Source: an uncultured Lachnospiraceae bacterium (GTDB lineage Bacteria; Bacillota; Clostridia; Lachnospirales; Lachnospiraceae). From it: a stretch of 33,258 nt of DNA. Below, piece by piece: positions 7,490 through 15,984 of this stretch (the stretch's first letter is position 1; the number at the start of each line of letters is the position of its first letter). The notes beneath the pieces were generated by a model. The model searched no databases, was not told the DNA's origin, and worked only from the letters and a program-made list of their open reading frames with translations. Location: contig CADAHQ010000014.1 in assembly GCA_902787715.1 (NCBI GenBank), positions 1 to 33,258 on the forward strand. The letters run 5' to 3'. The translations under genes were made by a program, and so were the position numbers.

Positions 7490-8215
7490 TCAGAACCATC
7501 CGCCGTTAAAGCCGATGATCTCGCCGGTGAGATAGCGGGGCGCCTGCAGCAGAAGGTCCACCATCTCGGCGACTTCGGAGGGCGCGGCGATTCTTCCCGC
7601 GGGGATCTCGTCGATTAAGGACTGCAGATCATCCTCGCTTAAGCGCGCGTTCATCTTGGTGTCCACCATGCCCGGGGCCAGTGCATTTACCGCGATGTTG
7701 CTCGGAGCAAGCTCCTTTGCCATGGCTTTCGTCAGGGAGTCAAGACCGCCCTTAGTGGCGGAGTAGGCGGCTTCAAAGGAAGCGCCGCGGGTTCCCCAGA
7801 CGGAGGAAATCATGAGAATGCGGCCCTGCTTGCGGTGCAGCATGGCAGGCGTCACGTGCTTGATGCACAGGTAGGCCGAGGTCAGGTTGGCCGAAACCAG
7901 ACGGTTCCACTCCTCGAAGGTTAAGTCGGTCAGAAGACCGGAGCTTGCGTAGCCCGCCACATGGACCAATCCGTCGATGCTGTGGAAGGTGTCGCGGATC
8001 TCCTCCATGGTGGATTGCACGAATCCCTCGTCCCCGAGGTCTCCTGCGTAGGTGCGGCAGTAGGCGCCGAGAGCCGTCGCCTCCTCGGCGGTGCGGGAGA
8101 GTGCGGACGCGTTGGTGTGCCCGATCAGGGCGAGCCGTACGCCGTGCTTTGCGAGCTGCAGTGCCACGGCGGAGCCGATATCGCCGCTGGCACCGGTAAT
8201 TACGATGGTTTCCAT
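7490..8215 (-). CDS. SDR-family NAD(P)-dependent oxidoreductase (FabG-like)
   Basis: 241 residues, the normal size for a classical short-chain dehydrogenase. The Rossmann motif TGASGDIG is at about 7-14. The usual NNAG segment reads HVAG (about 89-92). The catalytic triad is SS (about 137-138), Tyr and Lys in AYSATKGG (about 150-157), and the C-terminus has the typical TGEIIGFNGGWF ending. Such enzymes reduce or oxidise a carbonyl/alcohol pair using NAD(P)H. 3-oxoacyl-ACP reductase is the nearest well-known activity, but the gene is alone on the minus strand with no fatty-acid genes nearby, so the substrate cannot be told. A strong ribosome site (AAGGAGG) lies about 10 nt before the ATG at 8215. 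The HVAG variant is slightly unusual. Confidence 0.85.
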   Translation of the reverse strand: METIVITGASGDIGSAVALQLAKHGVRLALIGHTNASALSRTAEEATALGAYCRTYAGDLGDEGFVQSTMEEIRDTFHSIDGLVHVAGYASSGLLTDLTFEEWNRLVSANLTSAYLCIKHVTPAMLHRKQGRILMISSVWGTRGASFEAAYSATKGGLDSLTKAMAKELAPSNIAVNALAPGMVDTKMNARLSEDDLQSLIDEIPAGRIAAPSEVAEMVDLLLQAPRYLTGEIIGFNGGWF

Positions 8216-8493
8216 AGGAAAATGCCTCCTTTTCGGAAAGAATTCTCTTTACAAAGTTTAGCAAAGAATGACAAAAAATGCAATGAAGAGGGTTGAAACA
8301 CAAAGGATTTTTAGTAAAAAAGCATAGGATTTTCCGAAAGATTTTTGTTGTTATGCAAATTAGACAAAAGTAGAAAACCGAATTTGTACATTTGCGACAT
8401 AGTTTTTTTTGCCGTCGTAGTGTATCATAACGCTTAGGTACTTCGCCGGCGGGCGGAGTGCGTCTCGTTAAAAACAATTAGGAGGCTTTTGTA

Positions 8494-9606
8494 ATGGCTG
8501 GTTTGAAACTTATCAACATTAACAAGACATATCCGAACGGATTCGTCGCTGTTAAGGACTTCAACCTTGATATCAAGGATAAGGAGTTCATCATTTTCGT
8601 AGGACCTTCCGGATGCGGTAAGTCTACGACCCTTCGTATGATTGCCGGTCTCGAGGAAATCACGGGCGGCGAGCTCTACATCGGCGACAAGCTGATGAAC
8701 GATGTTGAGCCTAAGGACCGCGATATCGCAATGGTATTCCAGAACTACGCTTTGTATCCGCATATGTCTGTTTATGATAACATGGCATTCGGTTTGAAGC
8801 TTCGTAAGGTTCCGAAGGATCAGATTGAGAAACTCGTAAACGAGGCTGCTAAGATTCTCGGTATCGAGCAGCTGCTCGACCGTAAGCCGAAGGCTCTGTC
8901 CGGTGGTCAGAGACAGCGTGTTGCCATGGGTCGTGCTATCGTTCGTAACCCTAAGGTATTCCTCATGGACGAGCCTCTTTCCAACCTGGATGCGAAGCTC
9001 CGTGTACAGATGCGTATCGAGATCTCCAAGATTCACCAGAGACTGGAAGCTACGATCATCTACGTAACCCATGACCAGACCGAGGCTATGACGCTCGGTA
9101 CCCGTATCGTTGTTATGAAGGACGGTGTCATCCAGCAGGTTGATACTCCTCAGAACCTTTATGACAAGCCGAACAACCTGTTCGTAGCAGGTTTCATGGG
9201 ATCTCCTCAGATGAACTTCATCGATTCCGTTGTTACCGTTAACGGCAACAATGTTTACCTTGTATTCGGCAACAACAAGATCCGCGTTCCCGAGGCAAGA
9301 GCTAAGAAGCTTGTTGAGGGTGGCTATGTTGACAAAGAAGTTGTTCTCGGTATCCGTCCTGAGGATATCAAGGATGACGAGGCTTTCATCACCGCTCATC
9401 CGGAGTCTTCCTTCGCAGCTACCGTTCGTGTATACGAGCTTCTCGGTGCCGAAGTATTCCTGTACTTTGCAGTTGATGACTACGATATCACCGCTCGCGT
9501 TGATCCTCGTACGACTGCAAGACCCGGCGACACTGTTACGATCGCTATGGACCTTGCGAAGATGCACATCTTCGACAAGGAGACCGAGCAGATTATCACT
9601 CACTAA
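8494..9606 (+). CDS. msmX: ABC transporter ATP-binding protein for sugar uptake (MsmX/MsmK/UgpC family)
   Basis: 370 residues: an ATPase domain with Walker [10 protein letters not shown] (about 38-46), signature LSGGQRQR (about 134), Walker [12 protein letters not shown] (about 155) and the switch histidine in THDQTEA (about 190), followed by an OB-fold regulatory tail (about 235-370). This is the arrangement of the carbohydrate importer ATPases MalK, UgpC and MsmX. No permease or binding-protein gene is adjacent, and a terminator follows directly. That fits the MsmX pattern, in which one ATPase powers several sugar importers. Codon use differs from the neighbours: GCT, GTT and CGT are favoured and TTA, CTA and TCA are absent, which suggests high expression. 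GGAGG at 8481-8485 is 8 nt before the ATG. I could not find a convincing promoter in the AT-rich 278-nt region upstream; TATCAT at 8423-8428 is a weak -10 candidate. Confidence 0.92.
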   Translation: MAGLKLININKTYPNGFVAVKDFNLDIKDKEFIIFVGPSGCGKSTTLRMIAGLEEITGGELYIGDKLMNDVEPKDRDIAMVFQNYALYPHMSVYDNMAFGLKLRKVPKDQIEKLVNEAAKILGIEQLLDRKPKALSGGQRQRVAMGRAIVRNPKVFLMDEPLSNLDAKLRVQMRIEISKIHQRLEATIIYVTHDQTEAMTLGTRIVVMKDGVIQQVDTPQNLYDKPNNLFVAGFMGSPQMNFIDSVVTVNGNNVYLVFGNNKIRVPEARAKKLVEGGYVDKEVVLGIRPEDIKDDEAFITAHPESSFAATVRVYELLGAEVFLYFAVDDYDITARVDPRTTARPGDTVTIAMDLAKMHIFDKETEQIITH

Positions 9607-9631
9607 TCACCGGCCGACAACAAAAGAACCC

Positions 9632-9664
9632 AAAGCCCTGCGGCGCAAGTCGCAGGGCTTTTTT
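9632..9664 (+). terminator. Rho-independent terminator of the msmX-like gene
   Basis: An 11-bp stem (9632-9642 with 9651-9661, core AGCCCTGCG/CGCAGGGCT) has an 8-nt loop and runs into TTTTTT. It makes the ATPase gene monocistronic. Confidence 0.93.
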
Positions 9665-9782
9665 GTGTCCTTCGCGGGAGGAGGGGAGGGATTTGCCGCA
9701 GGAGCCGCGAGGCATTGCCGAAGCGGGCTGCGCAGTATTTTCGCGGGGGAGTTACCGATGCGCAACTTCACAGCCTTTTCAC

Positions 9783-9811
9783 TTGAAAAATCACGAAAAT
9801 TGTGTTACAAT
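9783..9811 (+). promoter_or_regulatory. Sigma-A type promoter of the cdaR-ftsEX operon
   Basis: TTGAAA (9783-9788), a 17-bp spacer and TACAAT (9806-9811). The start codon of the regulator gene is about 50 nt downstream. The spacing is ideal and both hexamers have one mismatch from consensus. Confidence 0.75.
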
Positions 9812-9861
9812 AACTCCGATTATGGGGCGCATGACAACATGCGGAAAGGAAAGGGCGAACG

Positions 9862-10950
9862 ATGATTTCCAACCAGATTCTGCAAAATACAATCGACGGC
9901 ATGAAAGGAATTACACGTGTCGATTTGATTGTGACGGACACCGAGGGAAAGATCCTGGCTTCGACGATGAGCAACGCTGAGACAAACGATGCGCTTGCCG
10001 CCGATTTCGCCGGTTCTCCCGCGGACAGCCAGGTGCTTCAGGGGTTTCAATTCTTCAAGGTCTACGATGACCATCAGCTCGAGTATATCCTGATGGCGAA
10101 GGGCGACACCGACGACGATTACAAGGTCGGCAAAATGGCGGCTTTCCACATTCAAAGCCTCTTAGTCGCCTACAAAGAGCGCTTCGACAAGGATAACTTC
10201 GTCAAGAACCTTCTCTTGGACAACCTTCTCTTAGTTGATATTTACAACCGCGCGAAGAAACTGCATATCGATGTGGAGGCTCGCCGTGTCGTCTACCTGA
10301 TTGAGACGAAGACGGAGAAGGATACGAATGCCCTCGAGACCGTGAGAACGCTTTTTGCAGGCAAGCCGAAGGACTTCATTACCGCGGTGGATGAGAAGAA
10401 CATCATCATTGTCAAGGAGCTCAAGGGCAACGAGAACTACGACACGCTGATGAACACTGCGAAGGTGATTGTCGACATGCTCAACACCGAGGCCATGAGC
10501 AAGGTTCATGTCGCCTACGGTACCATCGTCAACGAGATTAAGGACATTTCCCGTTCGTATAAAGAGGCGAAGATGGCGCTCGACGTAGGAAAGATTTTCT
10601 ACAGCGAGCGCAAGGTTGTCGCCTACAACAATCTGGGTATCGGCCGATTGATTTACCAGCTTCCGATGCCTTTGTGCAAGATGTTCATCCGCGAGATCTT
10701 CGACGGTCAGTCCCCCGAGGATTTCGGTGAGGAGACGCTTGCAACCATCAACAAGTTCTTCGAGAAGAGCCTGAACGTTTCGGCCACTTCGAAGGACCTC
10801 TACATCCATCGGAACACCCTTGTGTACCGTCTGGACAAGCTGGAAAAAAGCACGAATCTTGACCTTCGTGTCTTCGACGACGCCATCACCTTCAAGATTG
10901 CCTTGATGGTCGTGAAGTACATGAAGTATATGGAGAACGCTGAATATTGA
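9862..10950 (+). CDS. CdaR/PucR-family helix-turn-helix transcriptional regulator
   Basis: 362 residues. The N-terminal part (about 1-125; VDLIVTDTEGKILAST near the start) resembles the sugar-diacid recognition domain of CdaR. A middle domain (about 130-250) is of the GGDEF-like type found in PucR proteins. The C-terminal helix-turn-helix (about 290-350) contains TSKDLYIHRNTLVYRLDKLE, the hallmark of this family. It probably binds DNA and responds to a small ligand. It is the first gene of the ftsE-ftsX-hydrolase-protease operon, separated from ftsE by 66 nt that contain a strong hairpin. The 'sugar diacid' label describes the family only. The position suggests a role linked to growth or division, or autoregulation of this operon. 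Confidence 0.82.
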   Translation: MISNQILQNTIDGMKGITRVDLIVTDTEGKILASTMSNAETNDALAADFAGSPADSQVLQGFQFFKVYDDHQLEYILMAKGDTDDDYKVGKMAAFHIQSLLVAYKERFDKDNFVKNLLLDNLLLVDIYNRAKKLHIDVEARRVVYLIETKTEKDTNALETVRTLFAGKPKDFITAVDEKNIIIVKELKGNENYDTLMNTAKVIVDMLNTEAMSKVHVAYGTIVNEIKDISRSYKEAKMALDVGKIFYSERKVVAYNNLGIGRLIYQLPMPLCKMFIREIFDGQSPEDFGEETLATINKFFEKSLNVSATSKDLYIHRNTLVYRLDKLEKSTNLDLRVFDDAITFKIALMVVKYMKYMENAEY

Positions 10951-10959
10951 AAATGAAGA

Positions 10960-10998
10960 GAAGCCTCATTTTCCGGGTGTTCCTGAAGATGAGGCTTC
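10960..10998 (+). other. Long intercistronic hairpin between the regulator gene and ftsE
   Basis: A 14-bp stem (10960-10973 with 10985-10998; one G-T wobble; ends GAAGCCTCAT/ATGAGGCTTC) encloses an 11-nt loop. It is followed by GCGAGGG rather than a T-run, so it is not a standard terminator. The putative ftsE ribosome site begins just after it. It may act as an RNA processing or stability element, or as a translational or transcriptional control between the two genes. Confidence 0.75.
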
Positions 10999-11016
10999 GC
11001 GAGGGTTAAACGAAAC

Positions 11017-12255
11017 ATGAGTGAAGAAATCACACGCACGACCGCGGCAGAAGCCGCCGAAGGGGCTTCTGCGGAAGCCCGAAACGACATCGCCGAAAAG
11101 GCCGTGGAGAACGTTTCTGCCGTGACGGAAGCCTTGGGGGATTCCGCGACGGAAGCGAAGGAAACCGCAGAGGACGTGAAGAAGGCTGTGGCGGAAGATG
11201 CCGCAGACGTCGAAGAGACCGTCTCCACCGTAGCAGATGCAGCGAAGAAAACCGTTGCCGACGAGGTAGATGACGAGGACGACTGGGAGGAACCGCTGGC
11301 GTCCGAGAAAATCTCCAAAGTGAGAGCACAGTCCGCAAGAAAGGTCGATCTGCCCGATTCTTACGGCGATGACTACGAGGATTATGACGACAGCATCCGC
11401 ATCTCGGACCACCCGCACACAAGCGCTTCCGAGGATGAGGACGAGGACGAGGAAGAGGATTCGATTCCTTCGGAGGAGGAATTTGAGGACGCTCTCCCTG
11501 AGGTTTACGCAAAAATCAGAAAGAATTCCATCTTAAAGGGTGTGCTTCCGGAGACGCCCGTGATTGTCTTTGACCACGTGACCAAGGAGTACGACGACGG
11601 TCCGGACGACGATGACAACCGCGCGCTCAAGGATGTTTCCTTCAAGATTAACAAGGGCGAATTTGTCTTTATCGTGGGCCCCAGCGGCTCCGGCAAGTCG
11701 ACACTGATCCGCCTTTTGATGCGCGAGATCCGCCCGACGGATGGTTCCATCTACATCGCGGGAACCGACCTTTCGAAGCTTCGGACCAACCAGGTCTGCA
11801 AATACCGCCGCAGCATCGGTATTGTGTTCCAGGATTTCCGGCTTCTCGAGGACCGCACGGTGTACGAGAACATCGCCTTCGCCCAGAAGGTCATCGGCGC
11901 ACCGTCCCGCAAGATTGCGAGAAATGTTTCGAAGATGTTATCGCTTGTCGGCCTTCGCAGCAAATACAAGAGCTACCCGAACAAGCTTTCCGGCGGTGAG
12001 CAGCAGAGAGTTGCTCTTGCCCGCGCGCTCATCAACAATCCCTTGATTCTTCTTGCGGACGAGCCAACCGGAAATCTCGACCCGAAGAACACCGAGGAGA
12101 TCATGGACCTTCTCGAAGAAATCAATATGCGCGGCACCACCGTGGTTGTTGTAACCCACAACCACGAGATTGTGGATGCGATGCAGAAGCGGGTCATCAT
12201 GCTGAATGAGGGTGTCGTTGTAGACGACAAGAAGGGAGGCTATAACCTTGGATAG
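11017..12255 (+). CDS. ftsE: Cell division ATP-binding protein FtsE with a long acidic N-terminal extension
   Basis: 412 residues against about 230 for ordinary FtsE. Residues about 1-180 are an acidic, Ala/Glu/Asp-rich, helix-prone and partly disordered stretch. The ABC ATPase follows: VIVFDHVTKEY (about 182), Walker A GPSGSGKST (about 221), signature LSGGEQQR (about 323), Walker B LLADEPTGNLD (about 345) and VVVVTHNHE (about 370). FtsE works with FtsX at the septum to activate a wall hydrolase, here probably the M23 protein two genes on. The ATG at 11017 has only a modest ribosome site (GAGGG about 12 nt upstream). An in-frame GTG at 11560, with GGAG 6 nt before it, would give a 231-residue protein that starts exactly where canonical FtsE does, so two forms are possible. 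It overlaps ftsX by 8 nt. Confidence 0.92.
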   Translation: MSEEITRTTAAEAAEGASAEARNDIAEKAVENVSAVTEALGDSATEAKETAEDVKKAVAEDAADVEETVSTVADAAKKTVADEVDDEDDWEEPLASEKISKVRAQSARKVDLPDSYGDDYEDYDDSIRISDHPHTSASEDEDEDEEEDSIPSEEEFEDALPEVYAKIRKNSILKGVLPETPVIVFDHVTKEYDDGPDDDDNRALKDVSFKINKGEFVFIVGPSGSGKSTLIRLLMREIRPTDGSIYIAGTDLSKLRTNQVCKYRRSIGIVFQDFRLLEDRTVYENIAFAQKVIGAPSRKIARNVSKMLSLVGLRSKYKSYPNKLSGGEQQRVALARALINNPLILLADEPTGNLDPKNTEEIMDLLEEINMRGTTVVVVTHNHEIVDAMQKRVIMLNEGVVVDDKKGGYNLG

Positions 12256-13168
12256 TTTCTTTTACTGTCTGACACAGGGCATCAAAAATCTCCGGAGAAA
12301 CCGTCTGTTCTCCATCGCGTCCATCGCGACCATGACGGTGTGTCTTTTCCTCTTCGGAATCATGTATTTCTTGCTTGTAAACGTTCGCTTCAGCCTGACC
12401 GAGATGGAGAAGGGCGTAGGCGCAACGGTATTTTTCAAAGAGAATATCACCTACGAAGAGCTGGTTGCCCTTCGGGACAAGATTCTCGACGTGGACGGCG
12501 TCCGCCAGGTGACGTACGTGTCCGCGGAGGATGCTTGGAAGAATTTTAAGCAGGCGCATTTCAAGGCGGAGGATTCCGAGCTTCTGAGGTCCTTCGGAGA
12601 CGACAATCCGCTCCAGAACAGCGCTTCCTTTGAGGTGTATTTCCGCTCGGCGGAGGAACAGTTGCCGGCGGTTGAGGAGATTCGCGGAATGACGGCCGAC
12701 GGCGTCCGTTACGTCAACAACGCGGAGGAGCTGGTTAGCTCCTTGACCTCCATGAACAAGGGCCTCGGCATCGGTGCCGTCGTTTTGATCGTGCTTCTTC
12801 TTGCTATCGCCCTGTTCCTTATCAGCACCACGGTTTCCATCGGTGTTTCCGTGCGTGCGAGAGAGATTCAGATTCAGAGTCTCATTGGTGCAACCGACCT
12901 GTTTATCCGGGCACCGTTCCTTGTCGAGGGTGTGCTGATCGGCCTTTTGGGCGCGGCCATTCCGCTCTCGGTATTGTATGCAGTGTATTACAAACTGGTG
13001 GCTTTGATTTCCGACAATTTCGGAGTCCTGAACACCATCAACTTCGTGCCGGTCAATGAGGTCTTCGGCGTGTTAATCCCGATTTCTTTGTGTATCGGTG
13101 TCGGAATCGGATTCTTCGGAAGCAGCTTTACCTTGAATCGTGAGCTTCGGAAGTTCCGTCGGATGTAG
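12248..13168 (+). CDS. ftsX: Cell division protein FtsX
   Basis: 306 residues, normal for Gram-positive FtsX. One transmembrane segment near the N-terminus (about 22-46) is followed by an extracellular loop (about 47-165) and three more membrane segments (about 172-197, 220-245, 275-297). This is the usual four-helix FtsX layout. The start RNRLFSIASIATMTV is characteristic. With FtsE it forms a membrane complex that transmits ATP hydrolysis to an extracellular PcsB/EnvC-like hydrolase. The start is a TTG at 12248, supported by GGGAGG about 8 nt upstream, and the 8-nt overlap with ftsE implies translational coupling. Confidence 0.93.
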   Translation: MDSFFYCLTQGIKNLRRNRLFSIASIATMTVCLFLFGIMYFLLVNVRFSLTEMEKGVGATVFFKENITYEELVALRDKILDVDGVRQVTYVSAEDAWKNFKQAHFKAEDSELLRSFGDDNPLQNSASFEVYFRSAEEQLPAVEEIRGMTADGVRYVNNAEELVSSLTSMNKGLGIGAVVLIVLLLAIALFLISTTVSIGVSVRAREIQIQSLIGATDLFIRAPFLVEGVLIGLLGAAIPLSVLYAVYYKLVALISDNFGVLNTINFVPVNEVFGVLIPISLCIGVGIGFFGSSFTLNRELRKFRRM

Positions 13169-13185
13169 TTGCGAAAGGAGTAACC

Positions 13186-14538
13186 ATGAAGTTAGGAAAG
13201 AAGCGTTTGCTGGCAGGTGCTTTGATTCTTGTGATCGGTATGGGATCCATGCCGGTTTCCTCGGCAGCGGAAGAGCGTTCCCTCGCCGGTTCTGCTTACT
13301 CGGCATCGGTAGGTGCGGAAATTACGCGCCGCGCGGATGACTACAAGAAGCAGCTCGAGGAAGCGAAGAAAAAGAAGGAAGAGTACGAGCGCAAGAAGAA
13401 AGAGCTTGAGAAAGAGCAGAACGCACTGAAGGCGGAGTACAAGGATATCGAAGCGTACATCGCCGACATGGACCAGAAGCAGAATGAGATTATGATTGAG
13501 ATCCAGAATCTCGAGGATGAGCTTGTGGAGCTGAACGCCGAGCTTGAGGTGACCAACGAGCAGCTTGCGGAGGCCACGAAGGTTGCGGACCGGCAGTACG
13601 AGAACATGACACGCCGTTTCCAGTATCTCTACGAGCACGGCAATATGTCCGAGCTGGAGATGCTTCTGGACGCGCGGAATATCTCGGATGTTCTGAATTA
13701 CGACGAATACACGCTGAGCATTCGTTCCTACGATTATCAGCTTGTCTGCCGCTTCCTGGATGCCAAGAAGGAAGTGGAGCTTGTGAAGGAAAAGCTTGAG
13801 GCCCAGATTGCGACCCTTGATTCCAGTCGTGAGCTGTACGAGCAGGATTATGCGTACGCCCAGGATGTCATCGCAAAGAAGCAGGCTGCCCTCGCTGATT
13901 TTGCGGAGAAGATGGGAACCAACGAGGAAGTTCTCGAGACGTACATCGAGGAGCTGAACAAGGCCAATGCAGATGTACAGAAGATCGAGAAGGAGCTCGC
14001 GAAGCAGCGCGCCCGTGAGGCGGAGGAAGCTGCGAGGAAGCAGAAGGAAGCCCAGGCCAAGGCGGATGCTCAGGCGTACGGCGATGTTCCTCACACCGGA
14101 TACTCCAGTGCGGATGCCATCCCGAAGAAGGATGTGAAGGATCCCAAGAAGATGATCTGGCCGCTTCCCGGCGATTCCTACCGCGGTTCGGGCTTCGGCC
14201 CCAGAAAGGCACCGTGCGCAGGCGCCAGCACGTTCCACAAGGGCGTGGATATCGGCGGCAAATACGGCGCCAAGATTGTTGCTTCCCTCGCAGGCAAGGT
14301 AACCTACGCGGGCTACAACAACAGTGCCGGAAACTATATTGAGATTGACCACGGCAACGGGTACGTCACCAAGTATCTGCACTGCTCGAAGCTGTTAGTG
14401 TCGAGGGGAGATTACGTTTTGCAGGGCCAGGTTATCGGCCTGGTTGGTTCCACGGGTGTTTCGACGGCGCCGCACCTTCACTTCGGTGTATTTATCGACG
14501 GTGTTGCGGTTGATCCGCTTCGATACATTCGCTACTAG
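13186..14538 (+). CDS. PcsB/EnvC-like murein hydrolase: coiled coil plus M23 (LytM) peptidase domain
   Basis: 450 residues. A signal peptide (about 1-27, SSAAEE at the likely cut) is followed by a long charged coiled coil (about 45-295) built of Lys/Glu heptads, a linker, and a C-terminal M23 domain (about 325-450). Zinc-site residues look intact: FHKGVDIGG (about 350) and HLHFG (about 430). It should therefore be a catalytically competent endopeptidase rather than a degenerate activator. In the PcsB/FtsEX system the coiled coil docks on the FtsX extracellular loop, and ATP hydrolysis by FtsE releases peptidase activity at the septum. The gene lies 17 nt after ftsX with a good ribosome site (AAAGGAG). 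Whether it acts alone or also activates other amidases is not shown by sequence. Confidence 0.9.
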   Translation: MKLGKKRLLAGALILVIGMGSMPVSSAAEERSLAGSAYSASVGAEITRRADDYKKQLEEAKKKKEEYERKKKELEKEQNALKAEYKDIEAYIADMDQKQNEIMIEIQNLEDELVELNAELEVTNEQLAEATKVADRQYENMTRRFQYLYEHGNMSELEMLLDARNISDVLNYDEYTLSIRSYDYQLVCRFLDAKKEVELVKEKLEAQIATLDSSRELYEQDYAYAQDVIAKKQAALADFAEKMGTNEEVLETYIEELNKANADVQKIEKELAKQRAREAEEAARKQKEAQAKADAQAYGDVPHTGYSSADAIPKKDVKDPKKMIWPLPGDSYRGSGFGPRKAPCAGASTFHKGVDIGGKYGAKIVASLAGKVTYAGYNNSAGNYIEIDHGNGYVTKYLHCSKLLVSRGDYVLQGQVIGLVGSTGVSTAPHLHFGVFIDGVAVDPLRYIRY

Positions 14539-14576
14539 GATGTGCAAAGCGTGGGTGCGTTTTGGAGGAATGATAC

Positions 14577-15827
14577 GTGAATAAGGATACATGCAAGGGC
14601 TTCCTTGCGGGTTTACTGAGCTGTGTTTTGATTTTCGTCCTAATCGCCTGCGGCGGCAAGGAGGATGAGAACCGGCTGACCAAAAAGAACAAGACAAGTT
14701 CGGCTTTGACGCCCGGCGCCGAGCTGACCCCTGCGGCTTCCCTTACGGAGACCGGGTATCAGGAGAAACTCGACCGGATTGCCGCTGTTCTGGACTACTA
14801 CTATTATCAGGATATCGATTACAACAAGGTGGCCGACGGTATCTACCACGGCGCTGTCAGCGGCGTCGGTGACCCGTACACGGTCTACTTTAATCCGGAT
14901 GAATACTCCTCGTTCCAGGAGTCTTCCGACGGCATGTATGCAGGCTTCGGTTCCCGCGTGCAGATCGGCGACAACGGCTATCCGCTGCTCACGCAGGTAT
15001 TTGCCGGCGGACCCGCGGACAAGGTGGGAATTCTGACCGGAGACTACATCATCGAAATCGACGGCGAGGATGTCTACGGTATGGAGCTGGACCTTGTGGC
15101 ATCGAAGATGCGCGGCCAGGTCGGCACGTATGTCGAGGTTACAATCTACCGCGAAGGTGAGCCGGATTATCTCACGTTCCGCGTGAAGAGAGACATCGTC
15201 GAGATTCCCACGGTGGAGACCGAGATGCTTGAGAACGGCATCGGTTACATCAAGGTTTCCGAGTTTGATGAAGTTACTGCGACGCAGTTTAACGACGCGG
15301 TTAAGAAGATGACCAAAGAGGGTATGAAGGCCCTGATTGTGGACCTTCGCGGAAACCCGGGCGGTCTCTTAAGCACCGTACAGTCCATGCTCTCGCGCAT
15401 TCTCCCCAAGGGTGACCTGCTGGTCTACATGGAGGATAAGAACGGCAAGAGAGAGGACCACTACTCCAACAGTTCCCTCACGGTGGATGTGCCCATCGCG
15501 GTTTTGATGAACGGCTACAGCGCCAGCGCCTCTGAGGTGTTTGCGGGATGTCTGCAGGACTACGGCAAGGCGACGCTTGTGGGTACCCAGAGCTACGGCA
15601 AGGGCATCGTGCAGACGATGTATCCCTTAGGCGACGGCTCAGCCATCAAGGTTACCATCTCTGCGTACTACACGCCGAAGGGCCGCAACATCCACAAGAC
15701 CGGTCTGACGCCGGACGTTATGGTGGAGCTTGATGAGAGCCTTCGGAAGATGAATTCCATCCCGCTTGACCAGGACAATCAGGTGAAGGCGGCAGTGGAG
15801 GTTCTTCTGCCCAAGATTTCCAAGTAA
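14577..15827 (+). CDS. S41 carboxy-terminal processing peptidase (CtpA/CtpB-like), lipoprotein
   Basis: 416 residues. A lipoprotein signal ends LIAC with Cys at about 25. A short Thr/Pro-rich linker precedes an N-terminal helical segment, a PDZ domain (about 115-200; GGPADKVGILTGDYIIEIDG) and the S41 peptidase core (about 215-390). The catalytic Ser lies in GYSASASE (about 315) and the Lys in SYGKGIVQ (about 341). Such proteases trim C-termini of exported proteins. Family members process signalling proteins during sporulation or turn over cell-wall hydrolases, so the neighbouring M23 hydrolase is a reasonable candidate substrate. The start is a GTG with GGAGG 8 nt upstream. It is the last gene of the division operon and is followed by a strong terminator. 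Confidence 0.92.
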   Translation: MNKDTCKGFLAGLLSCVLIFVLIACGGKEDENRLTKKNKTSSALTPGAELTPAASLTETGYQEKLDRIAAVLDYYYYQDIDYNKVADGIYHGAVSGVGDPYTVYFNPDEYSSFQESSDGMYAGFGSRVQIGDNGYPLLTQVFAGGPADKVGILTGDYIIEIDGEDVYGMELDLVASKMRGQVGTYVEVTIYREGEPDYLTFRVKRDIVEIPTVETEMLENGIGYIKVSEFDEVTATQFNDAVKKMTKEGMKALIVDLRGNPGGLLSTVQSMLSRILPKGDLLVYMEDKNGKREDHYSNSSLTVDVPIAVLMNGYSASASEVFAGCLQDYGKATLVGTQSYGKGIVQTMYPLGDGSAIKVTISAYYTPKGRNIHKTGLTPDVMVELDESLRKMNSIPLDQDNQVKAAVEVLLPKISK

Positions 15828-15850
15828 ATACTGTGGAAAACGATGAATTC

Positions 15851-15887
15851 AAGTGACGGTTTGCGGTTGCAAATCGTCACTTTTTTT
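15851..15887 (+). terminator. Rho-independent terminator of the cdaR-ftsEX-ctp operon
   Basis: A 14-bp stem (15851-15864 with 15869-15882) has a GGTT loop and runs into seven T residues. The promoter of the next operon begins 3 nt beyond the T-run. Confidence 0.94.
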
Positions 15888-15889
15888 GA

Positions 15890-15918
15890 TTGCATTTTCC
15901 GGTTGCGTATGGTAAAAT
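15890..15918 (+). promoter_or_regulatory. Sigma-A type promoter of the ACT-hom-apgM operon
   Basis: TTGCAT (15890-15895), a 17-bp spacer and TAAAAT (15913-15918). The leader of about 60 nt contains the palindrome GTCCGCGGAC and a GTTTGT/ACAAAC hairpin. No T-box or known riboswitch could be recognised there. Confidence 0.7.
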
Positions 15919-15984
15919 TGGTTCTGTCCGCGGACAAATGTTTGTCGGGCACAAACAAACGGAGAAGAAAGGGGAATCGCAGTT

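Noticed and set aside
8434-9603. 389-codon minus-strand frame opposite the msmX-type gene
   Set aside because: Antisense shadow from codon bias; no ribosome site or family motif.
13192-14382. 396-codon minus-strand frame opposite the M23 hydrolase gene
   Set aside because: Leucine-rich complement of the Lys/Glu coiled-coil codons; not a real membrane protein.
15919-15984. T-box or riboswitch in the leader of the ACT-hom operon
   Set aside because: The leader is only about 60 nt and has no T-box sequence or specifier loop; only small hairpins are visible.
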